Shown piece by piece: positions 6,970-12,907 of a stretch of DNA of 12,907 nt. The notes beneath the pieces are model-generated. The model did no database searches. It saw nothing but the letters and a program-made list of their open reading frames with translations, and was not told the DNA's origin. The stretch comes from Ruminococcaceae bacterium UBA866 (GTDB lineage: Bacteria; Bacillota; Clostridia; Oscillospirales; Ruminococcaceae). The stretch spans positions 47,133 through 60,039 of the forward strand of contig DBGA01000083.1 in the NCBI GenBank assembly GCA_002295325.1, written 5' to 3'. Position 1 is the first letter of the stretch. Every line of letters begins with the position of its first letter. Made by a program: the position numbers and the translations under genes.

Positions 6970-7860
6970 TTGTTAAAACCGATACCTATTCCAGAATTAT
7001 TTAAAATTGATAAACTATATACTTTATATTACTTTCAATATGATAAAAACTATAAATTTGTAGGCGAAAGTCACGACTTTTGGGAGATTATCTATACGGA
7101 TGAAGGTAGCATTACCGGATTAAATGGTGCGGAGCCATACACTCTGTCAAAGGGACAATTGATGTTTCATAAGCCAAATGTGTTCCACAGTTTGGGTGGG
7201 AATGGAAAAGAAAACTTTAATATTTTGGTAGTATCTTTTATTGGAGACATGTCCTTACTTGAGAATTTCACAGAATGTATTTTTTCATTATCCTTAAATG
7301 AAAAAAAGATAATAACAGAAATTTTAGATGAAGGTAACTTGGTCTACAATAAACCGTTAGGGAAAAACTTAGTCTATCCTGTAGAAGAATGTGATGATTT
7401 AAACGGAGAAAGAACTCATGGATCAAAACAAATGATAAAAATCAACTTGGAAAAATTGTTGATCATGTTATATAGAAAACAACAAAATTATCCGGTTGAT
7501 ATTACGCGTCTTGCAATACAATCGTTGACACCTGAAAATAGAATTGTAAGGGAAATTATTTTATTTTTAGTTGATAATATCTACAATAATATTTCATTTA
7601 ACGATATCTCTGAGCAATTTAATATCAGTGATACCCAGATTAAGAAAATGTTTAAAGAGGTAACTGGATACGGTGTAATACAGTTTTATAGAGCCATTGT
7701 CATAGAAAAAATTAAATATCAAATCAGACAGTATGATTTGAATTTTACCGAGATTTCGGATTTGTTCCATTTAAGTTCAGTGCATTATTTTTCAAAGTTT
7801 TTCAAAAGGGAAACAAACCTTACCCCTAGTGAATATCTTAAGAAATCGCGTTCTTTATAA
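6970..7860 (+). CDS. AraC-family transcriptional regulator with N-terminal cupin domain
   Basis: The 296-residue protein has an N-terminal sugar-sensing cupin, roughly residues 20-95, recognised by HDFWEIIYTDEGS, the later LSKGQLMFHKPNVFHSL and a conserved F-N-I-L-V-V-S-F strand. The C-terminal 100 residues are a two-helix-turn-helix AraC domain ending in the typical YFSKFFKRETNLTPSEYLKK signature. The TTG start is chosen because GAGGG at about 6958-6963 precedes it and the cupin begins soon after. It lies downstream of the glycan operon behind that operon's terminator and is likely its regulator, usually an activator in this class. The dyads at 2114-2167 and 6881-6904 are candidate sites. 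The effector is unknown. Confidence 0.93.
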   Translation: MLKPIPIPELFKIDKLYTLYYFQYDKNYKFVGESHDFWEIIYTDEGSITGLNGAEPYTLSKGQLMFHKPNVFHSLGGNGKENFNILVVSFIGDMSLLENFTECIFSLSLNEKKIITEILDEGNLVYNKPLGKNLVYPVEECDDLNGERTHGSKQMIKINLEKLLIMLYRKQQNYPVDITRLAIQSLTPENRIVREIILFLVDNIYNNISFNDISEQFNISDTQIKKMFKEVTGYGVIQFYRAIVIEKIKYQIRQYDLNFTEISDLFHLSSVHYFSKFFKRETNLTPSEYLKKSRSL

Positions 7861-7948
7861 GAAGATATAGTTAAAGTGGAAGTTGGAGTTGAAGTGGCTA
7901 GTAATGCTATTTATGGACATTATACTGAAAATATAGACTAATATAAAT

Positions 7949-7990
7949 GGTGCTGGCTTCTAACTTTGGTTAAGAGACAGCGCCTTTTTT
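7949..7990 (+). terminator. Rho-independent terminator after the AraC-type gene
   Basis: GGTGCTG (7949-7955) pairs with CAGCGCC (7978-7984), with partial inner pairing of TAAC with GTTA, followed by six T residues. It lies about 90 bases past the regulator's stop codon. Confidence 0.7.
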
Positions 7991-8055
7991 GCATTCAAGA
8001 GAATTGAACAAGGAAAAGACTTTTAAATTAATTATAAAATAAATATGTGAACAGC

Positions 8056-8107
8056 AAAAGAGCCGGAGAACGAGGATAATTTCCTCAGATCTCCGGCTCT
8101 TTTTTTA
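8056..8107 (+). terminator. Strong bipartite terminator hairpin
   Basis: AAAAGAGCCGGAGA (8056-8069) pairs perfectly with TCTCCGGCTCTTTT (8090-8103). An inner stem, GAGGA (8072-8076) with TCCTC (8082-8086), sits above a small internal loop, and the T tract runs to 8107. No convincing gene lies between this and the previous terminator, so it may be a second stop for the same transcript or mark a lost gene. The A tract on the other arm could let it work on the minus strand too. Confidence 0.85.
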
Positions 8108-8127
8108 TTTGCAGGAAAGGGTGAAAA

Positions 8128-8271
8128 ATGCTTGTAGAATACAAATGTAACAAACAATCTGCTTGTCACGATTCAGCCTCATTGCCATCTCTGGTAAGAC
8201 CATCGCCACAACCTAAAGTTTACGGTCCATTTAGAGTTGCGGTGATTTTCCATATGCCTTACACTGCTTAA
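8128..8271 (+). CDS. Possible 47-residue small protein, unrecognised
   Basis: ATG 8128 is preceded by AGGAAAGGG (8113-8121), and the frame ends at TAA 8269-8271. The product starts MLVEYKCNKQSACHDS, has two cysteines near its start, a proline-rich middle and a hydrophobic end, FRVAVIFHMPYTA. No domain is recognised. It begins only about 20 bases after a strong terminator and has no visible promoter, so it may be a chance frame or a remnant. Confidence 0.25.
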   Translation: MLVEYKCNKQSACHDSASLPSLVRPSPQPKVYGPFRVAVIFHMPYTA

Positions 8272-8298
8272 TTTGCTATACCACCGAGGGGGATTGTC

Positions 8299-8382
8299 TC
8301 AAAACAGAGCAAGAAGAATTATGATGATAAGTGCGATAATCTCAATCATGATTCCAACCTTTGTCCCCTTGTTAATTTTCAT
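8299..8382 (-). CDS. Possible 27-residue hydrophobic membrane peptide
   Basis: On the minus strand ATG (8380-8382) opens a frame that ends at TGA (8299-8301). The peptide has a positive start, MKINKGTKVG, followed by a single uninterrupted hydrophobic helix, IMIEIIALIIIILLALF. An in-frame TAG lies a few codons upstream, so it is not the tail of a longer gene. The ribosome site is weak (GCGAGAAAG). A possible promoter lies upstream on the same strand: TTGACC at 8461-8456 and TAAAAT at 8440-8435, with a 15-base spacer. The layout resembles small membrane peptides, including type I toxins, but there is no homology evidence. Confidence 0.35.
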   Translation of the reverse strand: MKINKGTKVGIMIEIIALIIIILLALF

Positions 8383-8446
8383 AGTTTCTTTCTCGCCATT
8401 CTATTGGTGATTCTCTAAAGTTATGTTTATCTGTATTTTAAATTGG

Positions 8447-8464
8447 GACTTGACTGGTCAAGTC
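8447..8464. promoter_or_regulatory. 18-bp palindrome GACTTGAC-TG-GTCAAGTC
   Basis: Perfect 8-bp arms surround a 2-bp centre. It overlaps a possible minus-strand -35 box for the 27-codon gene, as a repressor operator would. It also lies about 40 bases past the end of the DUF2871 gene, so in RNA it could be a short hairpin, but no T tract follows and the loop is tight. An operator reading is preferred. Confidence 0.4.
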
Positions 8465-8505
8465 GTTGTATAGGGACAATTAGAATGTGCATACTGGGCG
8501 TTTGT

Positions 8506-8934
8506 TTATTTTGTCATATTCACTGTCGCTCTGCTTTTTTGCAGAGCCGAAAATAGCATAACAACGGCAGCTGTCATAATAATATGTGTAATTCCTGAAA
8601 CTCCCGATATGGCTGTGGACATTCCTTTTGAAAGTTCCGTACCAAGCACTTGAGCAATTCCTCTTATAAAAAACATGATTACCATAGAAGGCAAGCCTAT
8701 ATTGTAAAATATCATAAATCGGCTAAATTGCTTCTGTTCTGTTAGATTGGTGATGCAGCTAAAAATAGCGATTAGCAAAAACATAATTGTACCCAACGCA
8801 AAAAAGTGCAGGTGTGTAAACGCTAATGACGTTTTGCCTGAAAACCCCATAAATTTTGTAAACTCTCGATAAAATACTCCGCAGAAAATCGCAGCAATTG
8901 CGTAAATAAATGAGTACCTTATACACTTTCTCAT
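8506..8934 (-). CDS. DUF2871 family membrane protein
   Basis: The 142-residue protein has four hydrophobic segments at about 8-28, 40-60, 74-95 and 110-132. It carries the pattern recognised for DUF2871 proteins: an early Y-A-x-A-A-x-F-x-G-V-F-Y-R-E-F stretch and T-H-L-H-F-F-A-L-G before the second helix. The biochemical role of this family is not known to me. Its ATG overlaps the stop of the upstream membrane gene in ATGA (8931-8934), so the two are translationally coupled and the products may work together. It belongs to the unit that appears to be controlled by the TetR-type protein encoded at 9681-10238. Confidence 0.78.
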   Translation of the reverse strand: MRKCIRYSFIYAIAAIFCGVFYREFTKFMGFSGKTSLAFTHLHFFALGTIMFLLIAIFSCITNLTEQKQFSRFMIFYNIGLPSMVIMFFIRGIAQVLGTELSKGMSTAISGVSGITHIIMTAAVVMLFSALQKSRATVNMTK

Positions 8935-9599
8935 GCCCTCACAGTCCTTTTCATATCACTGTAACCAATCCATACGGTCCAAACATAGGCACAGGTTTTG
9001 GGAATCATCAGCATACCAATAAGGGGGTTAAGGTCCGCCCATAAAACCACCGGAATATAGAAAGCAAAGCTTAATACAATTGTCAACCACATATAGCGGA
9101 ATGATGTATCATTATGTTCTTTTGCACTTTTATAAAAGAGAACAATAATAAGCACACCCATAAGTGCGAAAGGAATATTTCTATAAATTCCCCAAGACAA
9201 TGGGGCGTTGGCGCTGGTCCATGCGTTTTGTGGGAAGAAGCATAAGACAGTTCGTATTGCAGCAAGAAGATAAACAGTAATGGTAATGCCTTGTTTTCCG
9301 CTTATGTTGTAGCGTTTTCTCCACACATAATAGAGTAAGATATAAAAAACTGTCATAGTAATGGACGTGATAAACTTACCGATACCCAGTGGAACTGCGT
9401 AACTTGCAAGTCCAGTTGTGCACAAAGCAATAGCGCGGGGAACAAGGTGGAAGGAATCACCCGCACCTAAAACAACTGCCATAATTCCAAACAATGTATA
9501 TTGTTTATCGCCTTTGGAATTTTTTATCATAAGAATTCCCAGAGTAACAACCGTGGCTAAATACACCACATCAAATAAAGTTTCCATAATTGCTTGCAT
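8931..9599 (-). CDS. Polytopic membrane protein of unknown function
   Basis: The 222-residue product has about seven hydrophobic segments covering most of its length, with short basic loops such as VWRKRYN. A polar residue cluster, GAGDSFHLVPR, sits in the second segment and might line a pocket. I do not recognise a named family. AGGAGG at 9607-9612 lies 7 bases before the ATG, a strong ribosome site. It is the first of two coupled genes and is preceded by an operator-like TGAAC-N3-GTTCA. With a TetR repressor beside it, possible roles are efflux, stress defence or sensing a membrane-active compound, all inferred from context only. Confidence 0.85.
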   Translation of the reverse strand: MQAIMETLFDVVYLATVVTLGILMIKNSKGDKQYTLFGIMAVVLGAGDSFHLVPRAIALCTTGLASYAVPLGIGKFITSITMTVFYILLYYVWRKRYNISGKQGITITVYLLAAIRTVLCFFPQNAWTSANAPLSWGIYRNIPFALMGVLIIVLFYKSAKEHNDTSFRYMWLTIVLSFAFYIPVVLWADLNPLIGMLMIPKTCAYVWTVWIGYSDMKRTVRA

Positions 9600-9622
9600 A
9601 ATTAATCCTCCTAAATATTTTG

Positions 9623-9635
9623 TGAACGTTGTTCA
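9623..9635. promoter_or_regulatory. TetR operator, copy 2 (TGAAC-GTT-GTTCA)
   Basis: The palindrome lies between the tetR-type gene and the membrane genes, just upstream of their ribosome site. On the minus strand the site with its flank reads TCAAACTGAACAACGTTCA, matching the site at the tetR promoter at 16 of 19 positions. The shared flank makes chance unlikely. Confidence 0.65.
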
Positions 9636-9652
9636 GTTTGATTGCTGCAAAT

Positions 9653-9670
9653 ACCCACCGCAAGGTGGGT
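9653..9670 (-). terminator. Hairpin after the TetR gene, possible attenuator
   Basis: ACCCACC (9653-9659) and GGTGGGT (9664-9670) form a 7-bp GC-rich stem with a 4-base loop. An outer GCTG/CAGC pairing encloses it. On the minus strand only ATTTGC follows, so termination would be partial. It could lower read-through from tetR into the membrane genes. Confidence 0.4.
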
Positions 9671-9680
9671 TACAGCTTAT

Positions 9681-10238
9681 TTAATAAATTGTGCGCCTAA
9701 TTATTTCTATTAAGAAATCACACGATTTCACCTCTTTCATAAGTAGTGAAATAATATTTGCAAAAATGAAATCAACAAAATCTAATTTTGTAAATTTTTC
9801 AGAGAAAGCGTCTTTTTTGACCTTTGTATCATAGTTAAGGGCTTTCATTAAGCCATTTTTAATATGTTCAAAATATTTGTTCATGGCGTCTCGTCCTTTG
9901 TTCTTGTCGAAATTTGCGACACTCATAGCATGTAAGCTAAAAAAAGACGGATATTTTTGACAACCCATTTGTATACTATTAAACAAAGATAGCACATTTT
10001 CGGTAAAATCTAGTTGAGGGGTACAACCAATAGAGCCATGCATAATTTCTGTCCAAACAGATTCAATTGTAGCCACAATCAAATCGCTTTTAGAGGGAAA
10101 ATAGTTGTAAACCGAGCCAACTGCAACTCCGCATTTTTGGGCAATGTTTCTCATGTTAAGTGCTCGCAAGCCCGACTCTGCTATAACTTCTTTGCCTACC
10201 GAAAGAATAGCTTCTCTGGAAGTTAATGTTTTATTCAT
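9681..10238 (-). CDS. TetR-family transcriptional repressor
   Basis: The 185-residue protein has a standard TetR N-terminal helix-turn-helix at about residues 8-54, with LNMRNIAQKCGVAVGSVYNY and F-P-S-K-S-D-L following. The C-terminal ligand domain is helical and not assignable. Length is normal. GGAGG at 10245-10249 lies 6 bases before ATG. It shares strand and orientation with the two membrane genes, 81 bases upstream of them. A matching palindrome overlaps its own transcription start and recurs before the membrane genes, so autorepression and repression of that unit are likely. The inducer is unknown. Confidence 0.92.
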   Translation of the reverse strand: MNKTLTSREAILSVGKEVIAESGLRALNMRNIAQKCGVAVGSVYNYFPSKSDLIVATIESVWTEIMHGSIGCTPQLDFTENVLSLFNSIQMGCQKYPSFFSLHAMSVANFDKNKGRDAMNKYFEHIKNGLMKALNYDTKVKKDAFSEKFTKLDFVDFIFANIISLLMKEVKSCDFLIEIIRRTIY

Positions 10239-10253
10239 AGCAAACCTCCAAAC

Positions 10254-10266
10254 TGAACATAGTTCA
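10254..10266. promoter_or_regulatory. TetR operator, copy 1 (TGAAC-ATA-GTTCA)
   Basis: The palindrome covers the predicted start site and touches the -10 box of the tetR promoter, an ideal place to block transcription. It is the same half-site pair as at 9623-9635. Confidence 0.7.
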
Positions 10267-10294
10267 TTATATCGCTTGTTCTACTGTTTGTCAA
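10266..10294 (-). promoter_or_regulatory. Consensus sigma-A promoter of the TetR-type gene
   Basis: On the minus strand TTGACA (10294-10289) and TATAAT (10271-10266) are separated by exactly 17 bases, a perfect consensus. Transcription should start near 10259, giving a leader of about 20 bases. Such a strong promoter under tight repression fits a self-regulated repressor gene. Confidence 0.88.
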
Positions 10295-10356
10295 TACATA
10301 ATAACAAATATGAGCCATCAAGAGGAAAGATAATTCCTAACATATAAAGAGGGGAA

Positions 10357-10749
10357 ATGAATATGTTTATATGAAATTTTATTTTAGGCAATGTAATGAA
10401 TCAGCTTATTTACTGGTGTATGGTCAAGTGATTGGTTTCCTCGCCAACTTTTGCACAAATGGGCAATATGGGCGTTGAGCTGTTCGAAATGATTTGGGAG
10501 TTAATTGGGATTGCCTCCTGCACACTGAAAGAGTATGGTGTGGCAGATTAGTCGAAGGAAATGTGAGAGGGAATCACCTCAAACGGCAGTTATGACAAGG
10601 TGCTCACTGTTATCTGTGAGTATGTCAATATTACATTCGCACATGGTACCGAAATAGATATGGAAGAATTCGAGCAGGACTTTGACATAGAGAAATTAAT
10701 ACAGAATATTCCTGAGAGAATAAGTGAATGTTATACAGTTTTATATTGA
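10357..10749 (+). pseudogene. Decayed gene of unknown function with four in-frame stops
   Basis: A 131-codon frame starts at ATG 10357 behind AAAGAGGGG and ends at TGA 10747-10749. It reads as protein-like sequence, for example GVELFEMIWELIGIASCTL and later LTVICEYVNITFAHGTEID, but is broken by TGA 10372, TGA 10429, TAG 10549 and TGA 10564. Each stop is one C-to-T change from CGA or CAG. The acidic last 60 residues look best preserved. I do not recognise the family. Other genes here use TGA as stop and TGG for tryptophan, so recoding is unlikely. A chance frame remains possible because no homologue can be checked. Confidence 0.4.
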
Positions 10750-11140
10750 AAAATATAGAAAATTATTGTATAATTAACAATAGCGTATAATTCGTCTGTA
10801 AAAGAAGAAATAATTGCCAAGTGTGCCGTACAGGAGTGTTTCTGTACGACATTTTTGCCAATAATTAGAGCGAGTATAGTGATACTGTGAAGTTCGCTTA
10901 AGTATTGCCATAGTATGACGCAACATCGCTGGCAGTTCGGAAAGGCGTAAAGTGAAATTTTGAAAGATTGTAATAATGTAATTGTCCCGTGTGCCGCAAT
11001 GGATTTCCTCTCACAGTTCAGCGACTCTCTGATGCACTGTCTATCTCTCGCAACAGTGGGTGGTTCACAACGCGCGCAAATCAGAGCCTGTCAATGGCTT
11101 ATAAAACCAAAAAGATAAATAGGAAAGGGAAGAAATTATT
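10750..11140 (+). other. Gene-free, partly structured stretch upstream of uvsE
   Basis: No convincing gene was found. It holds a possible promoter (TATAAT at 10786-10791 with weak TTATTG at 10763-10768, spacer 17), and an inverted repeat TATTGT/ACAATA at 10764-10782. There are also a hairpin CGTACAG/CTGTACG (10827-10848) leading into ATTTTTG, and a small hairpin AGTAT-AGTG-ATACT (10873-10886). An imperfect 18-bp direct repeat lies at 10811-10828 and 10979-10996. It could be a long leader for uvsE, a small RNA or remnant DNA. Confidence 0.4.
10811..10996 (+). repeat. Imperfect direct repeat pair, 168 bp apart
   Basis: TAATTGCCAAGTGTGCCG (10811-10828) and TAATTGTCCCGTGTGCCG (10979-10996) match at 15 of 18 positions. 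They bracket about 150 bp that includes two hairpins. No transposase or other element gene lies between them. Confidence 0.45.
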
Positions 11141-12397
11141 ATGGTAAATTTCGGATATGCCTGTCTTGCTCTAGGTGTTGCCAATACGCAGATGAGATCC
11201 TGTATAATGCGTACTGCTACGCCAGAGCGTCTGCAGGAAATTATTGCACACAATCTTCAGGTGCTAATGCAGCTTGTCCAATATAATAAAGAAAATAACA
11301 TACATTTATTTCGCATCAGTTCCGATTTGATTCCTTTTGGCTCAAGCCATGTAAATACGCTGCGGTGGCAGGAGGAGTTTGCCGATACGTTTGAAGAAAT
11401 CGGCAAGGCGATTGCAGATGCCAGTCTGCGTGTATCCATGCATCCTGGTCAGTATACTGTGATCAATTCGCCTGACGAGGATGTGGTGAACCGTGCAATT
11501 GCCGATTTGGAATATCACGAGCAGGTCTTACGCCTTTTGAAGACTGACAGTACGAGCAAAATTATATTGCATGTTGGCGGTTCTTATGGGGACAAGGCAG
11601 CCGCAAGCGAACGGTTTTGCCGTAACTGGGTTCGGTTAAGTGACAGTGTACGCAGTCGTGTTGTGTTGGAGAATGACGAGCGCATTTATAACATTGCCGA
11701 TGTTCTGAATATAGCCCAACATTTGAGGATCCCCACTATATTTGACGCATTGCATCATTCAATCAATTTACCAAATGAGAGCCATTCTCAGGAATATTGG
11801 ATTCTGCAATGTGCAAAAACTTGGAAAGCGTCGGACGGAAGACAAAAAATTCATTACTCGCAACAAAGTTCAGATGGTAAATCGGGTGCGCATTCTAAAT
11901 CAATTTATGTAGAAGAGTTTCTACGGTTTTATGAAACTGTTCGCCATATGGATCTGGATATGATGCTGGAGGTAAAGGACAAGAATTTGTCAGCCGTAAA
12001 ATGCGGAATGATTGTTGCTGATGCGAATAACATTTCTTCGTTGGAGCAGGAATGGGCGAAATATAAATACAGTGTACTCGAGCACTCTCCCAGTGCATAT
12101 TTGGCAATACGGGCACTATTAAAAGATAAGCGCGCATATCCAGCAAAACAGTTTTACAACATATTGGAGCAGGCTATGGATGAACCGCTTGAAACGAACA
12201 ATGCGGTCAATGCTCTGCTTCATGTTTGGGGATACTTTAAAGAAATCGCTCAACTAGATGAAAAAAACCGCTTTTTCTCCGCCCTTGATAAATATAAAAG
12301 TAGCGCTGCAAAAGTAACTACTGTAAAGAATCAACTCTATAAACTAGCAAAAAAATATGATAAACGGTATCTTCTCCAGTCCTATTACTTTTTATAA
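11141..12397 (+). CDS. uvsE: UV-damage endonuclease UvsE with C-terminal DUF1722 domain
   Basis: Residues 1 to about 295 form the UVDE TIM barrel. Family residues are visible: Y6, H70, H101 with Q104-Y105, H144, E177, D202, H205, K236, H238 and E277, the set that binds metals and grips the flipped lesion in known UVDE enzymes. It nicks DNA 5' to UV photoproducts and starts excision repair. About 110 further residues make it 418 long against roughly 300-320 for plain UvsE. They resemble DUF1722 (YbgA): N-A-L-L-H-V-W-G-Y-F-K, then D-E-K-N, and near the end Y-D-x-R-Y-L-L-Q-S-Y. ATG 11141 follows AGGAAAGGGA (11121-11130). The gene is convergent with the recombinase remnant, with stops only 4 bases apart. 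The UvsE call is firm; the DUF1722 call is from pattern memory. Confidence 0.92.
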   Translation: MVNFGYACLALGVANTQMRSCIMRTATPERLQEIIAHNLQVLMQLVQYNKENNIHLFRISSDLIPFGSSHVNTLRWQEEFADTFEEIGKAIADASLRVSMHPGQYTVINSPDEDVVNRAIADLEYHEQVLRLLKTDSTSKIILHVGGSYGDKAAASERFCRNWVRLSDSVRSRVVLENDERIYNIADVLNIAQHLRIPTIFDALHHSINLPNESHSQEYWILQCAKTWKASDGRQKIHYSQQSSDGKSGAHSKSIYVEEFLRFYETVRHMDLDMMLEVKDKNLSAVKCGMIVADANNISSLEQEWAKYKYSVLEHSPSAYLAIRALLKDKRAYPAKQFYNILEQAMDEPLETNNAVNALLHVWGYFKEIAQLDEKNRFFSALDKYKSSAAKVTTVKNQLYKLAKKYDKRYLLQSYYFL

Positions 12398-12401
12398 ATT
12401 G

Positions 12402-12907
12402 CTAACCAAGTTTGAGTTTATCAAATAAATTGCAATCAAGTTTATCTGTTACCTCCCTTTCACCATCTTTGAGGACATGAGTGTAAATATCTAGGGGCTT
12501 CCCACATTTGAATGCTCCAAACGCATAATGGCATTTTTGGAACGTACTCCATATTTTAACATTAGGGTGGCGCATGTATGCATTAGCTTATGTGTAGACA
12601 GGCCAACAGGCTTTATTCTAGCTGCTATGATATGTTTCTTGATAACATTTTGAATAGAACGGGTTGCGAGCCGATTTTTATTTCTCGAAATAAATAGAGC
12701 TCTTGTATTAACATCAAGAGAATTACGAATAGCGAGCCAACGAATTAAGGTTTGTTTTACTGCAGGAGTCGTGTAGATTTTTCGTTCCTTATTGCCTTTA
12801 CCTATAACAGAAATAATGTCAGACTCCACTTGTTCTATATTTAAGGAGGCTAATTCGGATAATAGCAAAGCACAGTTAAGGAAAATTGTAATTATGCAGT
12901 TGTCACG
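12402..12907 (-). pseudogene. Tyrosine recombinase (XerC/XerD-like integrase) remnant, 5' beyond window
   Basis: On the minus strand, reading from 12907, the frame opens RDNCIITIFLNCALLLSELA, matching the start of the catalytic domain of phage-type integrases. The usual G-L-R-L-S-E-L is here A-L-L-L-S-E-L, so catalytic Arg I is Leu. The beta-hairpin lysine is kept (V-I-G-K-G-N-K-E-R-K). Box II reads STHKLMHTCATLM, with Met in place of Arg II. After LEHSNVG the frame hits TAG (12491-12493); shifting one base restores LDIYTHVLKDGEREVTDKL, with the catalytic tyrosine, down to TAG 12402-12404. So there are two active-site losses plus a one-base deletion near 12494-12500. It is almost certainly inactive, a leftover of an integrated element. 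The N-terminal DNA-binding part lies outside the window. Confidence 0.88.

Noticed and set aside
1..7860. Search for a sugar-transport ATPase gene in the importer operon.
   Set aside because: No Walker A or ABC signature motif was found in any long frame. CUT1 importers of Firmicutes commonly use a shared ATPase encoded elsewhere, so this is not an anomaly.
10357..10749. Recoding of TGA as tryptophan or selenocysteine to read through the broken frame.
   Set aside because: Genes nearby use TGA as a normal stop and TGG for tryptophan, one of the stops is TAG, and no selenocysteine insertion hairpin was seen.
10999..11118. A 39-codon frame just upstream of uvsE on the + strand.
   Set aside because: It has no ribosome binding site and no recognisable protein character, and it lies in a stretch whose stops and starts look random. 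It may be a chance frame.
11065..11253. A 62-codon minus-strand frame overlapping the start of uvsE.
   Set aside because: Most of it is antisense to the well-supported uvsE coding sequence and it has no ribosome site. It is a shadow frame.
1..12907. CRISPR arrays, tRNA or rRNA genes.
   Set aside because: No regularly spaced repeats and no cloverleaf-like or rRNA-like segments were noticed on either strand when reading by eye.

Overview
The window looks like chromosomal DNA of a low-GC Gram-positive anaerobe, probably a clostridial Firmicute. The reasons are AT-rich coding sequence, strong AGGAGG-type ribosome binding sites, GTG and TTG starts, a lipoprotein-anchored sugar-binding protein and a CUT1 sugar importer with no dedicated ATPase gene. 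Genus cannot be told from the sequence.

Region 1 (1-7990, all + strand) is a glycan-use locus. In order it holds the 3' end of a GH20 beta-N-acetylhexosaminidase, a Gfo/Idh/MocA-family NAD(P)-dependent oxidoreductase, an internal promoter with two matching operator-like dyads, a solute-binding lipoprotein, two MalF/MalG-type permeases, a second paralogous Gfo/Idh/MocA oxidoreductase, a terminator, and an AraC-family regulator followed by its own terminator. The likely logic is that the importer brings in an oligosaccharide, the GH20 enzyme removes terminal amino sugars, and the two related dehydrogenases carry out redox steps on the sugar or glycoside. The second permease gene carries a one-base frameshift near 5278, so the importer as sequenced would be defective unless this is a sequencing error.

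Region 2 (7991-8505) is intergenic. It has a strong bipartite terminator, a possible 47-codon ORF, a possible 27-codon hydrophobic peptide gene on the minus strand, and an 18-bp palindrome.

Region 3 (8506-10294, minus strand) is a compact regulated unit: a TetR-family regulator, a polytopic membrane protein and a DUF2871 membrane protein. The last two overlap by ATGA. The same operator, TGAAC-N3-GTTCA, lies over the start of tetR transcription and again just upstream of the membrane genes, so TetR probably represses itself and its targets.

Region 4 (10295-12907) holds a decayed gene with four in-frame stops, about 390 bp of unexplained partly structured DNA, a UV-damage endonuclease (UvsE) with a C-terminal DUF1722 domain, and, convergent with it, the broken 3' part of a tyrosine recombinase. 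The recombinase has lost both catalytic arginines and is frameshifted before its tyrosine, so this end of the window looks like old mobile-element debris next to a DNA-repair gene.

No rRNA, tRNA, CRISPR array or intact insertion sequence was seen.
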